Below, one piece after another: positions 22,851 to 34,394 of a DNA stretch of 64,000 bases. How positions within the stretch are numbered: the first letter of the stretch is position 1; each line of letters starts with the position of its first letter. This DNA comes from Hygrophila difformis (taxonomy: Eukaryota; Streptophyta; Magnoliopsida; Lamiales; Acanthaceae): the NCBI GenBank assembly GCA_030278955.1, contig JAOANR010000010.1:21420444-21484443 (forward strand), read 5' to 3'. Made by a program: the position numbers and the translations under genes. Under the pieces are notes generated by a model that did not search any database, was not told the DNA's origin, and saw nothing but the letters and a program-made list of their open reading frames with translations.

Positions 22851-23083
22851 GAAGCCCTTGGCGCGATGCAGTGTTCCGCGACAAAGGCATACTCCGCGAC
22901 CAACTGGCGCCAAATGAAGAGGAGACCAGCCAAGCCCCTGGCGCGATGACCCTTGTCGCGATGGCATGCTCCGCGACAAAGGTCCATTCCGCGACCAAGA
23001 TGCACAAATAGAGACACAAGACCCAGTCGAGAAGCCTTGCCACATGCAGTGTGTTCCGCGACCAACTTGATGTTCCGAGACAA
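22851..23083. repeat. Palindrome array, slot 1 of C 5' LTR
   Basis: Words TTTGTCGCGGAA, TTCCGCGACAAAGG and the variant TTGGCGCGATG, in both orientations, lie directly upstream of the site II-telobox-TATA core. Confidence 0.85.
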
Positions 23084-23130
23084 AGCTGTGATGTGTGTGA
23101 TGTCTTAAGACACAATGGGCTAGAATCAAG

Positions 23131-23163
23131 GCCCATGGGCTTAGGGTTACACTTCTATAAATA
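23131..23163 (+). promoter_or_regulatory. U3 promoter core of C: GCCCATGGGC, telobox, TATA
   Basis: GCCCATGGGC (two overlapping site II TGGGCY motifs) at 23131-23140, TTAGGGTT at 23141-23148, TATAAATA at 23156-23163. The same core is at about 38383-38415 in the 3' LTR. It should drive the full-length element RNA. Confidence 0.75.
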
Positions 23164-23799
23164 TGAGGTGTCTCCCATGAGCTAAGGGTTGAATAGTTGG
23201 AAGGTTGAAATTTTGTTAGAAGTTCTTGAAGGCAAGCAGTAGGAGTTCTCTCTTAGGTAGAGTAGTTTAGGTTTATTTTCATGTATTATTTAATTTTTGC
23301 ACTTAGTTTAGCTTAGATTAGTGTTTTACTGTTCACAGTGCTTAGATAGCCATTTTTATACTATGTTTTGTTTTCTAAACTCTTGTTTTAGGGTTTGTAA
23401 TACCCAAATCATGGGTATTGACAATACCTCTTCAATAATATGGGAAAACATTCATCATTTGTGTCCCAAATCATGAAATGGGTCTCACACCCCATGGATT
23501 TATGCTTTCTTTTTCATTTTGGGGTCATTTGACCCCTATTTTGTTATTTTTATGTTTACTGTTGGCATATTATGGATAATGTTGTGTGGATGTGTGATCA
23601 AACCCTAGATTAGGACTCATGCTTTATTTTAATATCCTGCCCTTCCTTGTTATTTTTGTTTAAGCATGTTCTGCTTTATTTTGAATGTCTCTTGCTTATT
23701 TTTAGCTTAGAATAGCTTTTTGATCTGAAATAGGGTGAGATCACGCTGTTTGCATGCCACTGTTCATTTCTGCTTTTTCTGACTTCTGTCCTGAACCAC

Positions 23800-24352
23800 C
23801 TTGGGCGCCAACCGCCTTCTGGCGCGGAACCACGTTCCGCGACAGAGTGGCTGTTCCGCGACCAAGGTGTTTCAAGACACTTGTCTCCATATTTAAAACC
23901 CTTTGTCGCGGAATACCTTGTCGCGGAGCCACGTTCCGCGACAAAACTGTCCATGCATAGCGACAAAGGAGCCAAACTCTTGCATTTTGTCCTCATGGCT
24001 TCCTGTCGCGGAATCATCTTGTCGCAGAGCCACGTTCCGCGACAAAATCCCATTCCGAGACAGAAAAATTATGCCATGATTCCTTAATCTTTGAACACCT
24101 TGTCGCGGAACACCTTGTCGCGGAATCACGTTCCGCGACAAAATCTCCATGCATAGCGACAAAGGTTCAAATGCTTTAGAATTTTATGAAAACACTTTGT
24201 CGCGATGACACCCTTGTCGCGGAACCACGTTCCGCGACAAAACCTTGCATAGCGACAAAGAAGCGTTATGCTGCCAAAAATTCTAAAAACTTGTCGGGAT
24301 GTCCATGTCGCGGATCTCGGTCCGCGACAGAATTTATGATATCGCGACAAAG
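23800..24352. repeat. Palindrome array, slot 2 of C 5' LTR, about six units
   Basis: Units of about 95 bp. The typical order is CTTTGTCGCGGAA, CTTGTCGCGGA, GTTCCGCGACAAA, ATAGCGACAAAGG, that is forward-forward-reverse-reverse, allowing a nested double stem. Several unrelated-looking reading frames run through it on both strands only because the word has no stop codon. Confidence 0.9.
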
Positions 24353-25042
24353 GTTTCTCTCTCTATTTGATCTCAAACAAATTTCATTCTCTCCCTATTT
24401 TATATTGCAACACTCACATCATAGCCCCACGGGTTAGGATGTAACATTCTGGAATTGCAATATAGGGTGTTATGCTGCCCAAATTTTGATTCTCCATTTG
24501 CATCACCTAACTGATTGAACCCTTGACTCATTAATGATTAAAGATGGAGATTAGCAATAATCAAACTTCAACAATCATCACGATTAAAGGACCTTTGTTC
24601 AATTGCCATTAAAACATTCTTGTATAAACAAAATCTTGATGGCTTAAACAGATAATCTGGACTGTAGTTAATTATGGTAGGAAGGATTATTTAAGACCAT
24701 GACATGTGGACCCGATCCACAACCTTGCATGAGAAACCAATGTCTCTCATACAATGGATCTTCTTTTGCTTCTTATTTATTTTGTCTTTGTGTGTTGTGT
24801 GGAACCATTAGTAAAGAATACATCAGAATAATGTTGGCGGGTACTCCCTCATGGATAACTAGCTCGTATTCTGGGTATTAGTTACTAATTGTTAGTTTGC
24901 ATGGTCTGAATGGCTGTCAGTGGAAGCCTTGGCGGTTCGCCCATCTGGGGTTATAATAGCTGCTCGACTGACTTCCATCCAGATACAGTTTTATTTTTGT
25001 TATCTAAATTTCCAAACCCAAATTTCAATCTGTGGTGGGAGT

Positions 25043-25068
25043 CAGTTGGCATCAGTCAATGCCAACTG
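25043..25068. repeat. Perfect hairpin in C LTR
   Basis: CAGTTGGCAT and ATGCCAACTG pair perfectly around the loop CAGTCA. Also present at 40295-40320 and in F at about 58535-58560. Confidence 0.85.
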
Positions 25069-26696
25069 ATGATCATTATAGAAGGGAAGCATGTAGGTTT
25101 TTATCCGAATTCACAGACAGTGGAGGCCCAACTGGTGTTGACACCACCATTACAGGGTCTAAACTGTCTAAATTCGCTCCATCCGAGTGATTGGGAAATT
25201 GGACAGTAGATGTTTACAGTCCACCTGATCATTCTGCCATTATTTTGGTACCTTAACCACTCCAGTCTGTGTTTCACCTTCTGTCTAGACCCGCTTCTAT
25301 ATTTTGGGTCAATTAATTTTACACTTCCATATATCCTTATGCTTGATAATATTATGTACTGTTGTGGTCTGTAATTATTTTGGGATCCTTCCCTTGGACA
25401 ATAGAAGTCTAGATCTTAAACAGATATTGCTTTATAAACTTCCAACAAAAACTTCTTTATAAAATCCGGATCTGAGTAAGGGATAAATTCTTCAGTTATG
25501 ACTAATTCATATTCTGTCAAGGGTTATATTTTGGGAATTAAGAAGCAGATTCAGCGATTAGGTCTCATCTAGACTGAAAGGGTCTGTGTTTTAACTGAGA
25601 GTCTAGTACCTGACAGGGAATGATTTTCAAATCCATTATTTTCCAAAATTGCTGGTTGATGGAAATGTAAGATTAGGTGCTACACCGAGATGGGGTCCAC
25701 TTGGATTCAAATACAGTGTAGTAAATAATCTTAGAGGAACATCATTCAGGCCTTGGTTATTTTCCAAGATAGGGTTGAGTTTTCTTTCAACTGCTATCTT
25801 CTTCTGCCAAAGCCTACTTTTGAGTCCTGAGTGAGTGCATCCGGAACGAACTAATTTATTAGGTCGTTTCATTAGTTTGTATCTCATAATCACCCGGAAG
25901 AAAGTGAACACACTAGTGGTCCACTGAGAGCCGGGAATTCTTGATCCATACTCCTTCATTTTGATGGGGAGCTGTCTTTTACTACCAGGGTCAGATTTTC
26001 AAAACCTCCGAGTGATAGGATTTTAAATGCTTTCTTTACCGCTTTCTTTTAACCGCTTTCATTAGAGGTCACTCGGTTGTATTGGGAGTTGTGTAACTGC
26101 TACTAGGATTGACAGTTAAGGGATAGTTTAGGGCTTGATTCAAATCTTTGGGTGTGACATGGGAGAATGATAGTGGTACTTGGCATTTCAATAAATGATG
26201 TGTCGGGTGTTGCTTTTCCACCACAGATGAAGTAACATACCCAGGCCAGGGCAGTCACGAATCTGTGGGATCTTAGAATTTGCGGTCTTAAGAACATGTA
26301 AACTCGTATTGCAAGTACCTGTCTGTTAAAGGGAAAGCCTTATTGAGAGCATGAGAATTAGCTATCTGATAGAATTATCCCAAACAAAGATCTGTGTATG
26401 AAAATGGAAGTTTAATATTGTTGTATTTTGCTCTTGTCCAACTTTCATTCTTTTCTTCCTGTCCTTTCTGTCCGCATTGTGACTCAACTTCACGGTTGGC
26501 ACAATGCTCCTTTTCCCTGCTTTCGTAGATAATGTTTACTGCATTCCTAGAATAATTCTTATCCGCCTTCTAGAATAGATTTATTTGCTTTGTAGATTAA
26601 TTTAACTGTTTTCTAGATCTAGTTTAAATTCCCGTCAGTAGATATTAATCATCTTTCAAACCTATTGAGCAATACAAATGGAAAATCTAGTAAAAC

Positions 26697-26788
26697 GACG
26701 TGGGACCTGCTTCTATCGCACATCCTCCAGTGAACGATCCGGTCTTACTATAAATTACTGCAATTTTTGACACCGTGCGCTTTCGGGC
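26697..26788 (+). promoter_or_regulatory. Conserved LTR block (copy in C)
   Basis: Starts CGACGTGGGACCTGC, ends GTGCGCTTTCGGG. Shared with D and E in the same relative LTR position. It may be an RNA structure or processing signal; function unknown. Confidence 0.7.
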
Positions 26789-26932
26789 CACAGTTTCTTA
26801 AACACGAGCAATAAAAACATGACTACTTATAAGTATATCCCTAATCACAACACCGCCATCATAAATTGGTTTCATTAAATAAAACTTAAACCAGGATCAT
26901 GATTTTTCGGAAAATACTCATGTAGTGGGAAC

Positions 26933-27249
26933 TTGCCAAAAGTTTCATGGCAGGAACTCTCATGGCAAGAATTGATGAGAAGTATCATGGCATACTTGCC
27001 GGGGATCCTCAGTGTGACAGGCTGAAGGTCAACCTATCCCGGTTATGCCATGAGATTTGTCAACATTTCATGACAGGGAGGACCACAGCGCCATTTGAAA
27101 TTAACGCACCACACTTGAGTAATAAAAAGACTAACAATCTTGATGTATCCCTAAACCCTTTCCCGTGAATCATAACTCTTTTCTTGTAATAAATCTAACC
27201 TGGTGTATTTTAGAAAAAGCTCGTGGGACGGAAATTGTCAAAAGTTTCA
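26933..27249 (+). repeat. Duplicated U5 terminus with decayed primer site
   Basis: The terminal words CAAAAGTTTCATGGC occur at 26937-26951 as well as at the true LTR/primer junction (27239-27253). A primer-site-like TGGCATACTTGCCGGGGA sits at 26988-27005 and matches the true site at 13 of 17 positions. Part of the LTR is thus a fossil LTR/leader junction. Confidence 0.75.
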
Positions 27250-27266
27250 TGGCGCCGTTGCCGGGG
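27250..27266 (+). other. Primer-binding site of C (tRNA-Asp type)
   Basis: TGGCGCCGTTGCCGGGG directly follows the LTR end and complements the CCGGCAACGGCGCCA 3' end of plant tRNA-Asp, as in Athila and Calypso elements. The leader 27267-27410 holds nothing else recognised. Confidence 0.9.
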
Positions 27267-27410
27267 GGGATGCAGCGCCGTTTTATTTAGAGAATTACAT
27301 TCCTCATTGCTCCTAGAGTAGCCTATACATATAATTATAAATATTCACCTTCAGAACCACTTCTAACCTGGGGATTGTACAGGTACTGTCATTATTGAAG
27401 CCGTTGTTCT

Positions 27411-30400
27411 ATGCAAAGGAGGAAGCAGACGCCAGCCGAGATCCCGTTTAATTCAGAGATAGAAAAGACAGCTCGACGTCTTAGGGCGGAGACTAAACGA
27501 AGAAGGGAACGGGAACGACAGGCATTACTTTCACCAAGCACCAGCAGCGATATCTCCGAAATGGCAAACCCTGACATCCCACCAATCATTCAACCCAATC
27601 CCCCACTTCACAACATTGAGGAAGATCCCGAAGATGCTGATCATGATGATTTGGATGATCCCCCTCCCCAGATCATACAAGGAGGTGGGAATCCACCAAA
27701 CATGGACCAGCAGCACTTCGAGGCACCCCCTCCCAACCCGAACCAAAACCCACCAAACAACCAAAACCAACCAAATCAGCAAAATTTCCCAAACCAACAG
27801 AATCAGCAATACCATAACCCCCATCAGAATCCTCCGAATCCGAATGATTTCAATGATCCGAGGAACTATTTCATGCCTCAGAACTACTACCCACAGCAGT
27901 ACCAAGGCGGGCCTGAGAACAACCATCAAGCAGCAGCTGCTGCTGATTACATGCAGCCGATTTTAGAACCATATCTGAACATTCCTGGACAAGCTCCATT
28001 CTTGGCCAGGAATTTCGAACTTAAACCGGCCCTAATCAATCTAGTCCAGAGCAACCAGTTTGCCGGAGCAAGTCATGAAGATCCCCATGATCACCTGCAA
28101 ACCTTCCTAGAATTGTGTGACACGATCAAGAATCGTGATGTACCCGCAAACACTATTCGACTAAGGCTATTTCCCTTCTCTCTGACAAGCGGAGCACGAA
28201 CATGGTTCAAGTCACTGCCCGTAAATCAGAAGTCTACATGGGAAGATGTGATCAGAAACTTCCTAGCAAAATACTTCCCGGAGTCCAAGGTGGATGAATG
28301 CCGCTCCAAAATTGCGGAATTCAAGATGAAACCAGACGAGTCCTTGTATGATGCAAAGGAAAGATTCTTCAACCTACTCAGAAAGTGTCCTCAACATGGC
28401 TTCCATGACTGGGAGAGACTGAGAAAGTTCTACAGTGGTCTGACCCCAGCATGGAAATCCATGCTTGATGCTGCCGGTGGTCAACATTTGCTCTACATAC
28501 CGATGGACCAAGCCTGGGCAAAGATTGAAGCCATGAGTGTCAACCGTTCTGTTCTAACTGATGATGGTAATCCCACTCCCCCTCGTGGTTTGTGTGTTGT
28601 AGGTACAGTAGAGAAGTCAGACATTGAAAAGCTTCAAGAGCAAGTGGCAGCGTTGTCTGTAAATCAAGGAGTTGGAAGTTCTGCGCAGGGACAGCAAACT
28701 GATGTGATCTGTGGACTGTGTCAAGGTGCTCATGCAACTGACACATGCGAGCAAGTCACAGCAGAGAGCTGTAACTATGCAGGAGCTTTTCCAAATAGAC
28801 ACCCGAATTTGTCTTATTCAAACAACAACGCCTTGAACTCACATCTCTTGAATAAGCCACAGCAACAGCAGTTCAACCCTCAACAGAATCAGGGATTCAA
28901 CCAGAACAGGGGCCAACATTTTCAGAATCCAGGTTTCCAACCTCAGATCCAGCAGAGGCCGCCTCAGAATTTCCAGAACTTTCAGCCCAATCAGAGTTTC
29001 CAGCCTCAGTTTGTCCCAAACCAAGGCCAGTGGAATCAAAATCAGCATCAGAATCAGAATCAGAATCAAAAGCCTCCTTCAAGGCTTGAGAATCTGATGA
29101 CCGATTTCATCACTAGTCAGAAGGAGATCAACAATCAACTGCAAGCCTCCATCAGAAATGTGGAGACCCAAGTTACACAGATGGCTAATGAGATGCAGAA
29201 AAGGGACAAAGGAACATTGCCTAGAACTGCGGAAAAGAACCCGCAATGCAAGGCAATAACCTTGAAATCTGGGAGAGTACTAGCTGGACCAAAGGGAGCG
29301 GATACTGGAGCGGAATTTGAAGAAGATGATATTGTTGACAATGCTGGTAAGGAAGCTGATAATGGGAACGAAGCAGAAAAAGAGACAGCCAAATTGCAGA
29401 CTGAAGCTGCGCCTGAAACGGCTGAACCAGATAAGGGTACAGGTGAAGGTACAACTTCCTTCCCTTCACCACCAAAAATTGCTAATAACAAGTACATGCC
29501 CAGGATTCCTTATCCTGCGCGGCTTAAAAATAAAGAACATGATCTTAAATTCAAGAAATTTCTGCAACGATTAAAGTCTGTAGAGATAACCATTCCTCTC
29601 ACAGAAATGATTTCCGAAATGCCCATCTATGCTAAGTTCTTGAAAGAATTGATTTCAGGAAAAAGGCAGGTTGAGCAGGAAGAGGTAATTATTCTCAACA
29701 GCACATGCAGTGCCATTGTTCAGAGGAGAATGCCTGAAAAGAAAGAGGACCCCGGGTGTTGCACACTTCCAGTACAATTCGGGAAGGCCAAAGTGAGCAT
29801 GGGGCTTTGTGATTTAGGATCAAGCATCAATGTGATGCCACTAGCTATGGCCGTTCGCCTTAAGCTTGGAGAAATTCAACCGATCAAGATGAGACTGCAG
29901 CTTGCAGACAGATCGATCACTCAGCCCGTAGGAATCCTCAAGGATGTTGTGGTCAAAACCGGGCAGGTTCTTTTCCCGGTCGACTTCATCGTCCTCGACA
30001 TTGAAGAGGATTCTGAAATGCCGCTTATCCTTGGACGCCCATTTCTAGCCACTGGTGGTGCACTGATTGACGCCAAATCCGGAAAAGTCACCTTAAGGGT
30101 CGATGGCGAGGAGATCATCTTTGATATGGAGAAATTGCAGAAATTTCCGAATGACAGTTCTTGTTTTTCATTTGAAAATGTAATAGTTAGGGAAGAGCTT
30201 GACTCTGAACTTGATTGTGAAATGATGTTGGATGAATCATCAAAGCAGGTACTGAAGCCTGCTGGCGTGGAGCACAAAGGATGCAAAGCCGTTCACTTCG
30301 CCGATCCCGAAACAGGGGATTTGGAGGAATTTGATGGCATGGACTTCCATGAGGACGCCAACCAAGAGGAGGAAGAGGATCCTGTACTGATGCAGGATCC

Positions 30401-31787
30401 CGAAGGTAAATCTGTTCTCCCACTACCCAATTCTCGCAAACTACTCCCTTCCGTTGAATGTCCACCAGAGCTTGAACTTAAAACATTACCCGATCATCTC
30501 AAGTACGCGTTTCTCGCAGAACATAAAAAGTTACCCGTGATTGTTTCAGCTAAGCTCTCTCAAGAGCAAGAAAATGCTCTGGTGGTCGTTCTTAAGAAAC
30601 ATGTACATGCAATAGGTTGGACCATTTCTGATATAAAAGGAATAAGCCCTTCTATTTGCATGCACAGGATTCTAATGGAAGAAGAGTTTAAACCCTCCCG
30701 TCAACCTCAGAGGCGATTGAACCCCCTCATGCAGGAAGTGGTAAGGAAAGAAGTTATCAAGCTCTTAGATGCTGGTATAATCTATCCTATCTCTGATAGC
30801 AAATGGGTTAGCCCAGTGCAGGTCGTACCCAAACGAGGAGGGATGTGCATAACCAAGAATGAGCAAGGAGAAGAGGTTGCAACCAGGCCAGTGACCGGAT
30901 GGAGAGTTTGTATCGATTACCGGAAGCTGAACGAGGCCACACGCAAGGACCATTTTCCATTGCCATTCATTGATCAGATGCTTGAGAGGTTGGCAGGGAG
31001 AGAGTTTTATTGCTTTTTGGATGGTTATTCTGGTTATAATCAGATTGTTATTTCCAGTGAGGACCATGATAAAACCACTTTTACTTGCCCGTACGGCACT
31101 TTTGCCTATCGACGGATGCCTTTTGGTTTGTGCAATGCACCTGCTACTTTTCAAAGATGCATGATGTCTATTTTCTCTGAATTTATCGAAAAATGCATTG
31201 AGGTCTTCATGGATGACTTCTCTGTATATGGAGATACGTTCGAAGATTGTTTGACCAATCTTGCTAAGATTTTAAAGAGGTGTGAAGATACTAACTTGGT
31301 TTTAAATTGGGAAAAGTGCCATTTTATGGTTACTGAGGGCATAGTGTTAGGTCATCGCATTTCTCGTGCAGGTATTGAAGTTGATCCAGCCAAAGTTTCC
31401 ATCATTTCCAATCTCCCTCTTCCTAACTCGATCAAATCAGTTAGGAGCTTCTTAGGGCATGCCGGTTTTTACCGGCGATTCATTAAGGATTTCTCTAAAA
31501 TTGCCAAGCCGCTCACTAATCTGCTTTGTAAAGAAAATCCTTTCTTAATAAATGAAGCGTGTGTCCAAGCCTTTGACACGCTCAAGAAGATGTTGGTTTC
31601 TGCACCGATAGTGCAACCACCCGATTGGTCAATACCTTTCGAGGTAATGTGCGATGCTAGTGGTCTCGCCGTAGGCGCAGTTCTTGGACAACATAAGGAT
31701 GGGAGACACTGCGTAATTCATTACGCGAGTCATGCCCTGAATGAGGCCCAAGTTAACTACACCACAAAAAAGAGATGTATGCTGTAG
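27411..31787 (+). CDS. Element C gag-protease-RT-RNase H (5' part), ends at a frameshift
   Basis: An Athila-type polyprotein of 1458 codons. It has a basic N-terminus and an Asn/Gln/Pro-rich stretch, then the Gag domain (about 187-360, with [10 protein letters not shown] and [11 protein letters not shown]). A zinc knuckle [13 protein letters not shown] lies near 434-446. The aspartic protease has the lineage-typical DLGSS (near 800) and [13 protein letters not shown] runs from about 1120, with [25 protein letters not shown] and FMDDF (about 1265). RNase H begins near 1403 ([10 protein letters not shown]). A one-base loss in the A-rich run near 31770 ends the frame at 31787. The rest follows in the next frame from 31775. 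Start chosen at the first ATG, shared with element F. A frameshift mutation seems likelier than programmed recoding. Confidence 0.92.
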   Translation: MQRRKQTPAEIPFNSEIEKTARRLRAETKRRRERERQALLSPSTSSDISEMANPDIPPIIQPNPPLHNIEEDPEDADHDDLDDPPPQIIQGGGNPPNMDQQHFEAPPPNPNQNPPNNQNQPNQQNFPNQQNQQYHNPHQNPPNPNDFNDPRNYFMPQNYYPQQYQGGPENNHQAAAAADYMQPILEPYLNIPGQAPFLARNFELKPALINLVQSNQFAGASHEDPHDHLQTFLELCDTIKNRDVPANTIRLRLFPFSLTSGARTWFKSLPVNQKSTWEDVIRNFLAKYFPESKVDECRSKIAEFKMKPDESLYDAKERFFNLLRKCPQHGFHDWERLRKFYSGLTPAWKSMLDAAGGQHLLYIPMDQAWAKIEAMSVNRSVLTDDGNPTPPRGLCVVGTVEKSDIEKLQEQVAALSVNQGVGSSAQGQQTDVICGLCQGAHATDTCEQVTAESCNYAGAFPNRHPNLSYSNNNALNSHLLNKPQQQQFNPQQNQGFNQNRGQHFQNPGFQPQIQQRPPQNFQNFQPNQSFQPQFVPNQGQWNQNQHQNQNQNQKPPSRLENLMTDFITSQKEINNQLQASIRNVETQVTQMANEMQKRDKGTLPRTAEKNPQCKAITLKSGRVLAGPKGADTGAEFEEDDIVDNAGKEADNGNEAEKETAKLQTEAAPETAEPDKGTGEGTTSFPSPPKIANNKYMPRIPYPARLKNKEHDLKFKKFLQRLKSVEITIPLTEMISEMPIYAKFLKELISGKRQVEQEEVIILNSTCSAIVQRRMPEKKEDPGCCTLPVQFGKAKVSMGLCDLGSSINVMPLAMAVRLKLGEIQPIKMRLQLADRSITQPVGILKDVVVKTGQVLFPVDFIVLDIEEDSEMPLILGRPFLATGGALIDAKSGKVTLRVDGEEIIFDMEKLQKFPNDSSCFSFENVIVREELDSELDCEMMLDESSKQVLKPAGVEHKGCKAVHFADPETGDLEEFDGMDFHEDANQEEEEDPVLMQDPEGKSVLPLPNSRKLLPSVECPPELELKTLPDHLKYAFLAEHKKLPVIVSAKLSQEQENALVVVLKKHVHAIGWTISDIKGISPSICMHRILMEEEFKPSRQPQRRLNPLMQEVVRKEVIKLLDAGIIYPISDSKWVSPVQVVPKRGGMCITKNEQGEEVATRPVTGWRVCIDYRKLNEATRKDHFPLPFIDQMLERLAGREFYCFLDGYSGYNQIVISSEDHDKTTFTCPYGTFAYRRMPFGLCNAPATFQRCMMSIFSEFIEKCIEVFMDDFSVYGDTFEDCLTNLAKILKRCEDTNLVLNWEKCHFMVTEGIVLGHRISRAGIEVDPAKVSIISNLPLPNSIKSVRSFLGHAGFYRRFIKDFSKIAKPLTNLLCKENPFLINEACVQAFDTLKKMLVSAPIVQPPDWSIPFEVMCDASGLAVGAVLGQHKDGRHCVIHYASHALNEAQVNYTTKKRCML

Positions 31788-33367
31788 TCTTCGCGTTTGA
31801 CAAGTTCAGACAGTACCTAATAGGTACGAAGACCATAGTATACACTGATCATACAGCATTGAGATACTTGTTTAGCAAACAAGATGCAAAACCTCGATTA
31901 ATCAGGTGGGTACTTCTGTTGCAAGAATTCGACATCATAATAAAAGATAGGCGAGGCCGAGATAATGGTGCTGCTGACCACTTGTCTCGATTAGATAATG
32001 ATAAAAAGGAAAAAGCCGTCAATGAAGATTTCCCGGACGAACAGTTGTTCGCATTGCATCTGCATAATCAAGCTTGTCCATGGTTTTCCGACATCGCTAA
32101 CTTCTTGGCATGCGGAGTAACCCCCCAGTTTTCGAACTATCATCAGAGGAATAAGTTCAAACGAGATGTATTAAGTTACTTCTGGGAAGAACCTTATCTC
32201 TTCAAACACTGCCCTGATTTAATAATCAGGCGATGTGTGACCGAGCATGAAGCTTATCAAATTGTCAGAAAATGCCATGAATCAGAATATGGAGGTCACC
32301 ATGGTCCCGCTCGAACGGCCCACAAGGTCCTCGAATGTGGATTTTATTGGCCTCACATCTATGAGGATTGCAGGACATTTGTTAAGGGCTGTGACAGATG
32401 CCAAAGATTAGGAAACATCTCCAAGAGGGATGAGATGCCTCAAAAGGGGATTCTCACACTTGAGATCTTTGATGTATGGGGCATTGACTTCATGGGACCG
32501 TTTCCACCATCTGGTGGAAACTACTATATCTTGGTAGCTGTCGATTACGTATCCAAATGGGTCGAGGCTGTCGCATTACCGACCAATGATGGTAGCCAAG
32601 TCATCAAGTTCCTCAAGAACAACATTTTCAGTCGATTTGGCGTACCTAGGGTGGTGATATCTGATGGAGGAACACACTTTATTAATAAAGGTTTTGAAAC
32701 TTTAATGAGTAAAAATGGGATCCTCCATAAGATAGGCACGCCTTACCATCCTCAGACTAGTGGTCAAGTCGAAGTATCCAATCGCGAAATCAAACACATA
32801 CTCGAAGCCACTGTCGGGATAACCCGTAAGGATTGGGCACGTAAGCTCAATGATGCTCTATGGGCATACCGCACGGCATATAAGACTCCCATCGGGATGT
32901 CTCCATATAGGCTGGTCTTCGGAAAAGCCTGTCATTTACCCGTAGAGTTAGAGCATAAAGCTTACTGGGCCGTTAAAACGCTTAACTTCGATCCGAAAGT
33001 TGCTCAGAGCAAACGTAAGTTGGACCTCAATGAAATTGAGGAAATACGAGCGCAAGCTTATGAAAGCTCTCGAATTTACAAGGAGCGGACCCAGAAGTTG
33101 CACGATCGCCGGATCAAACCTAAGTATTTTTATGTTGGTCAACATGTGTTATTGTTCAATACTAGGTTGAAGCTGTTCCCCGGAAAGCTCAAATCTAGAT
33201 GGGAAGGACCACATGAAGTACTAGAGGTGTTCAAAAATGGAGCTGTCAGGATTCGAACTGGCAGGGGCGATATAGTGGTGAATGGACAACGATTAAAACA
33301 GTACCTCGGACAGTTCGATCCGGAGAAAGAAAGCCAAGCAGTGGCAGACCCGGCTTACACTCAATAA
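31775..33367 (+). CDS. Element C RNase H (3' part) and integrase
   Basis: 530 codons continuing gag-pol after the frameshift. The methionine at the start is not a real initiator. It begins with the rest of RNase H ([28 protein letters not shown]). The integrase zinc-binding region follows ([10 protein letters not shown] to CDRCQRLG), then the catalytic core with D238 (WGIDFMG), D297 (ISDGG) and E333 (QVEVSN), a DD35E spacing. No chromodomain is present, as expected for Athila. It ends at TAA 33365-33367, followed by an A-rich tract and a TATATA run (33380-33450). Confidence 0.92.
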   Translation: MYAVVFAFDKFRQYLIGTKTIVYTDHTALRYLFSKQDAKPRLIRWVLLLQEFDIIIKDRRGRDNGAADHLSRLDNDKKEKAVNEDFPDEQLFALHLHNQACPWFSDIANFLACGVTPQFSNYHQRNKFKRDVLSYFWEEPYLFKHCPDLIIRRCVTEHEAYQIVRKCHESEYGGHHGPARTAHKVLECGFYWPHIYEDCRTFVKGCDRCQRLGNISKRDEMPQKGILTLEIFDVWGIDFMGPFPPSGGNYYILVAVDYVSKWVEAVALPTNDGSQVIKFLKNNIFSRFGVPRVVISDGGTHFINKGFETLMSKNGILHKIGTPYHPQTSGQVEVSNREIKHILEATVGITRKDWARKLNDALWAYRTAYKTPIGMSPYRLVFGKACHLPVELEHKAYWAVKTLNFDPKVAQSKRKLDLNEIEEIRAQAYESSRIYKERTQKLHDRRIKPKYFYVGQHVLLFNTRLKLFPGKLKSRWEGPHEVLEVFKNGAVRIRTGRGDIVVNGQRLKQYLGQFDPEKESQAVADPAYTQ

Positions 33368-33490
33368 GAAACAGCATTTAAAAAAAAAAAAAAAAAAACA
33401 CAAAAATTTCAGTTTATAATCATATATATATATATAGTATATATTTACAGTATTTATTTCATGGCAAGAAAGTACCCAAAGATCAATTAA

Positions 33491-33572
33491 ACATTTAGAG
33501 TACTAAGACTCTAAATGTGAGGATGTTGATATTTGGAGAAAACCTAATGCGTCTTATTTGTCTGTCTTGCAG
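33491..33572 (+). promoter_or_regulatory. Hairpin 1, internal PPT-like word and splice acceptor in C
   Basis: The perfect arms ACATTTAGAGT/ACTCTAAATGT (33491-33518) run into GAGGATGTTGATA, which resembles the true PPT/LTR junction (GAGGATGT|TGATAATGG). About 40 bp on is a consensus 3' splice site, TCTGTCTTGCAG, ending at 33572. The same module occurs in D at 52984-52900. Confidence 0.7.
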
Positions 33573-33879
33573 AAGTTCGGAACCACCAAAAAGAGGAGCA
33601 GATAACAGTAACATGGAAAACCAGGTTCTTGGTTGGATTAGTTCTATAAATCTGAGAAAATGTTTTCGGGACTTGAAGAAATTCAATACCCGAAATAAAA
33701 TTCACAGATAAAAGGGAACTGACCCAACCTAATTTTATGCAAGTGGATTATTTTAATTTTCAGCACAGCATTTTGAATTTACTTGGACTAAACTTATTCA
33801 GCCCAAGTCAAATAAAATGGACGCAGGCCCAATACCACACTCGGGCCCAGTCCAAGAAAATTTGAAAATTCAAAATCCT

Positions 33880-34164
33880 TTGTCGCGGAAGGACCTTTGT
33901 CGCGATGTCATGCATCGCGACCAGGCCCTGCTCCGCGACAAACTCCCTTTTTCCTTCTTAACCCTTCCCCACATCTTGTCGCGATGCACCTTGTCGCGGA
34001 GCACGACTCCGCGACCAAGCCCTGCTCCGCGACATGACCTGCGTTGACTGTCTCCATACTGAACTTTGCCGCGACCAACCCTCAACTCCGCGACATCTCT
34101 AATGTCGCTATGCCTTGTCGCGGAACCTTGTTCCGCGACAAAGTCTCGGATTCCGCGACAAAAG
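33880..34164. repeat. Palindrome array, slot 3 of C (internal)
   Basis: TTTGTCGCGGAA-type words in both orientations, in three clusters, just upstream of a TATA-like box. The word is the same as in the C LTR and is preceded by GGGCCCAGTCC/GGCCCAATACC motifs, as in U3. Confidence 0.85.
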
Positions 34165-34170
34165 TTCAAG

Positions 34171-34326
34171 TATTTATACCCCCCCACCCCCTCCAGTTTC
34201 TTTTCACCTTCCTCCTGTCATTTCAACTTCTCTCAGTTTCTTCATCTTCTTTTCCCCCATTTTTCTCTCATTCGAACGAACACCACGTGTTCTTCGCACT
34301 CTTGCACGCCATTTCTAGGGGAAACT
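34171..34326 (+). promoter_or_regulatory. Probable internal promoter and CT-rich 5' leader in C
   Basis: TATTTATA (34171-34178) is followed by a strongly pyrimidine-rich leader (CCCCCTCCAGTTTC, CTTCATCTTCTTTTCCCCC) and then the ATG of exon 1. D has the same layout. Transcription is inferred, not shown. Confidence 0.6.
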
Positions 34327-34394
34327 ATGGACCGATTTCATGGACTCCTCCCAAACCTTGGACCCGTGCCTAGACCCGAGCCAAGGAGGAGAGG
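34327..34394 (+). CDS. F-box gene in element C, exon 1
   Basis: ATG starts MDRFHGLLPNLGPV and runs 22 codons plus two bases to a splice donor (GG|GTAAAC). Joined to the acceptor at 35487/35488 the frame continues through a Gly codon into exon 2. The predicted mRNA has a 729-nt coding sequence including stop. The short Pro/Arg-rich exon has no recognised domain. The alternative is read-through to the TAA that follows the donor, giving a 23-aa peptide. Confidence 0.6.

Larger units (their letters stand above)
22537..27249 (+). repeat. 5' LTR of element C, 4713 bp
   Basis: Starts TGATAATGGCC, ends GTCAAAAGTTTCA. It contains slot 1 (22851-23083), the promoter core (23131-23163), slot 2 (23800-24352), a 10-bp hairpin (25043-25068), the conserved block (26697-26788) and a duplicated U5 end with a remnant primer site (26933-27005). 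Five differences from the 3' LTR were noticed, all transitions (for example near 23365, 24026 and 26688). Confidence 0.95.

Noticed and set aside
23800..24352. CRISPR-like regularly spaced repeats
   Set aside because: Repeats alternate orientation, spacers are not unique-length, the sequence is a plant LTR, and there are no cas genes.
22704..24437. Many ORFs of 60-140 codons on both strands through the C LTR (also 37956-39689 and 56196-57938)
   Set aside because: They are produced by the stop-free palindromic words read in several frames (peptides such as SRNVVPRQ, VAERGSATR), occur on both strands, and sit inside LTRs.
27531..27929. Minus-strand ORFs opposite gag of C and F
   Set aside because: They are antisense shadows of the Asn/Gln/Pro-rich gag region and appear in the same place in both copies for that reason.
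31760..31800. Programmed frameshift between RT and integrase in C
   Set aside because: Athila-type pol is normally one frame and the break lies in the middle of RNase H; a mutation or sequencing error fits better.
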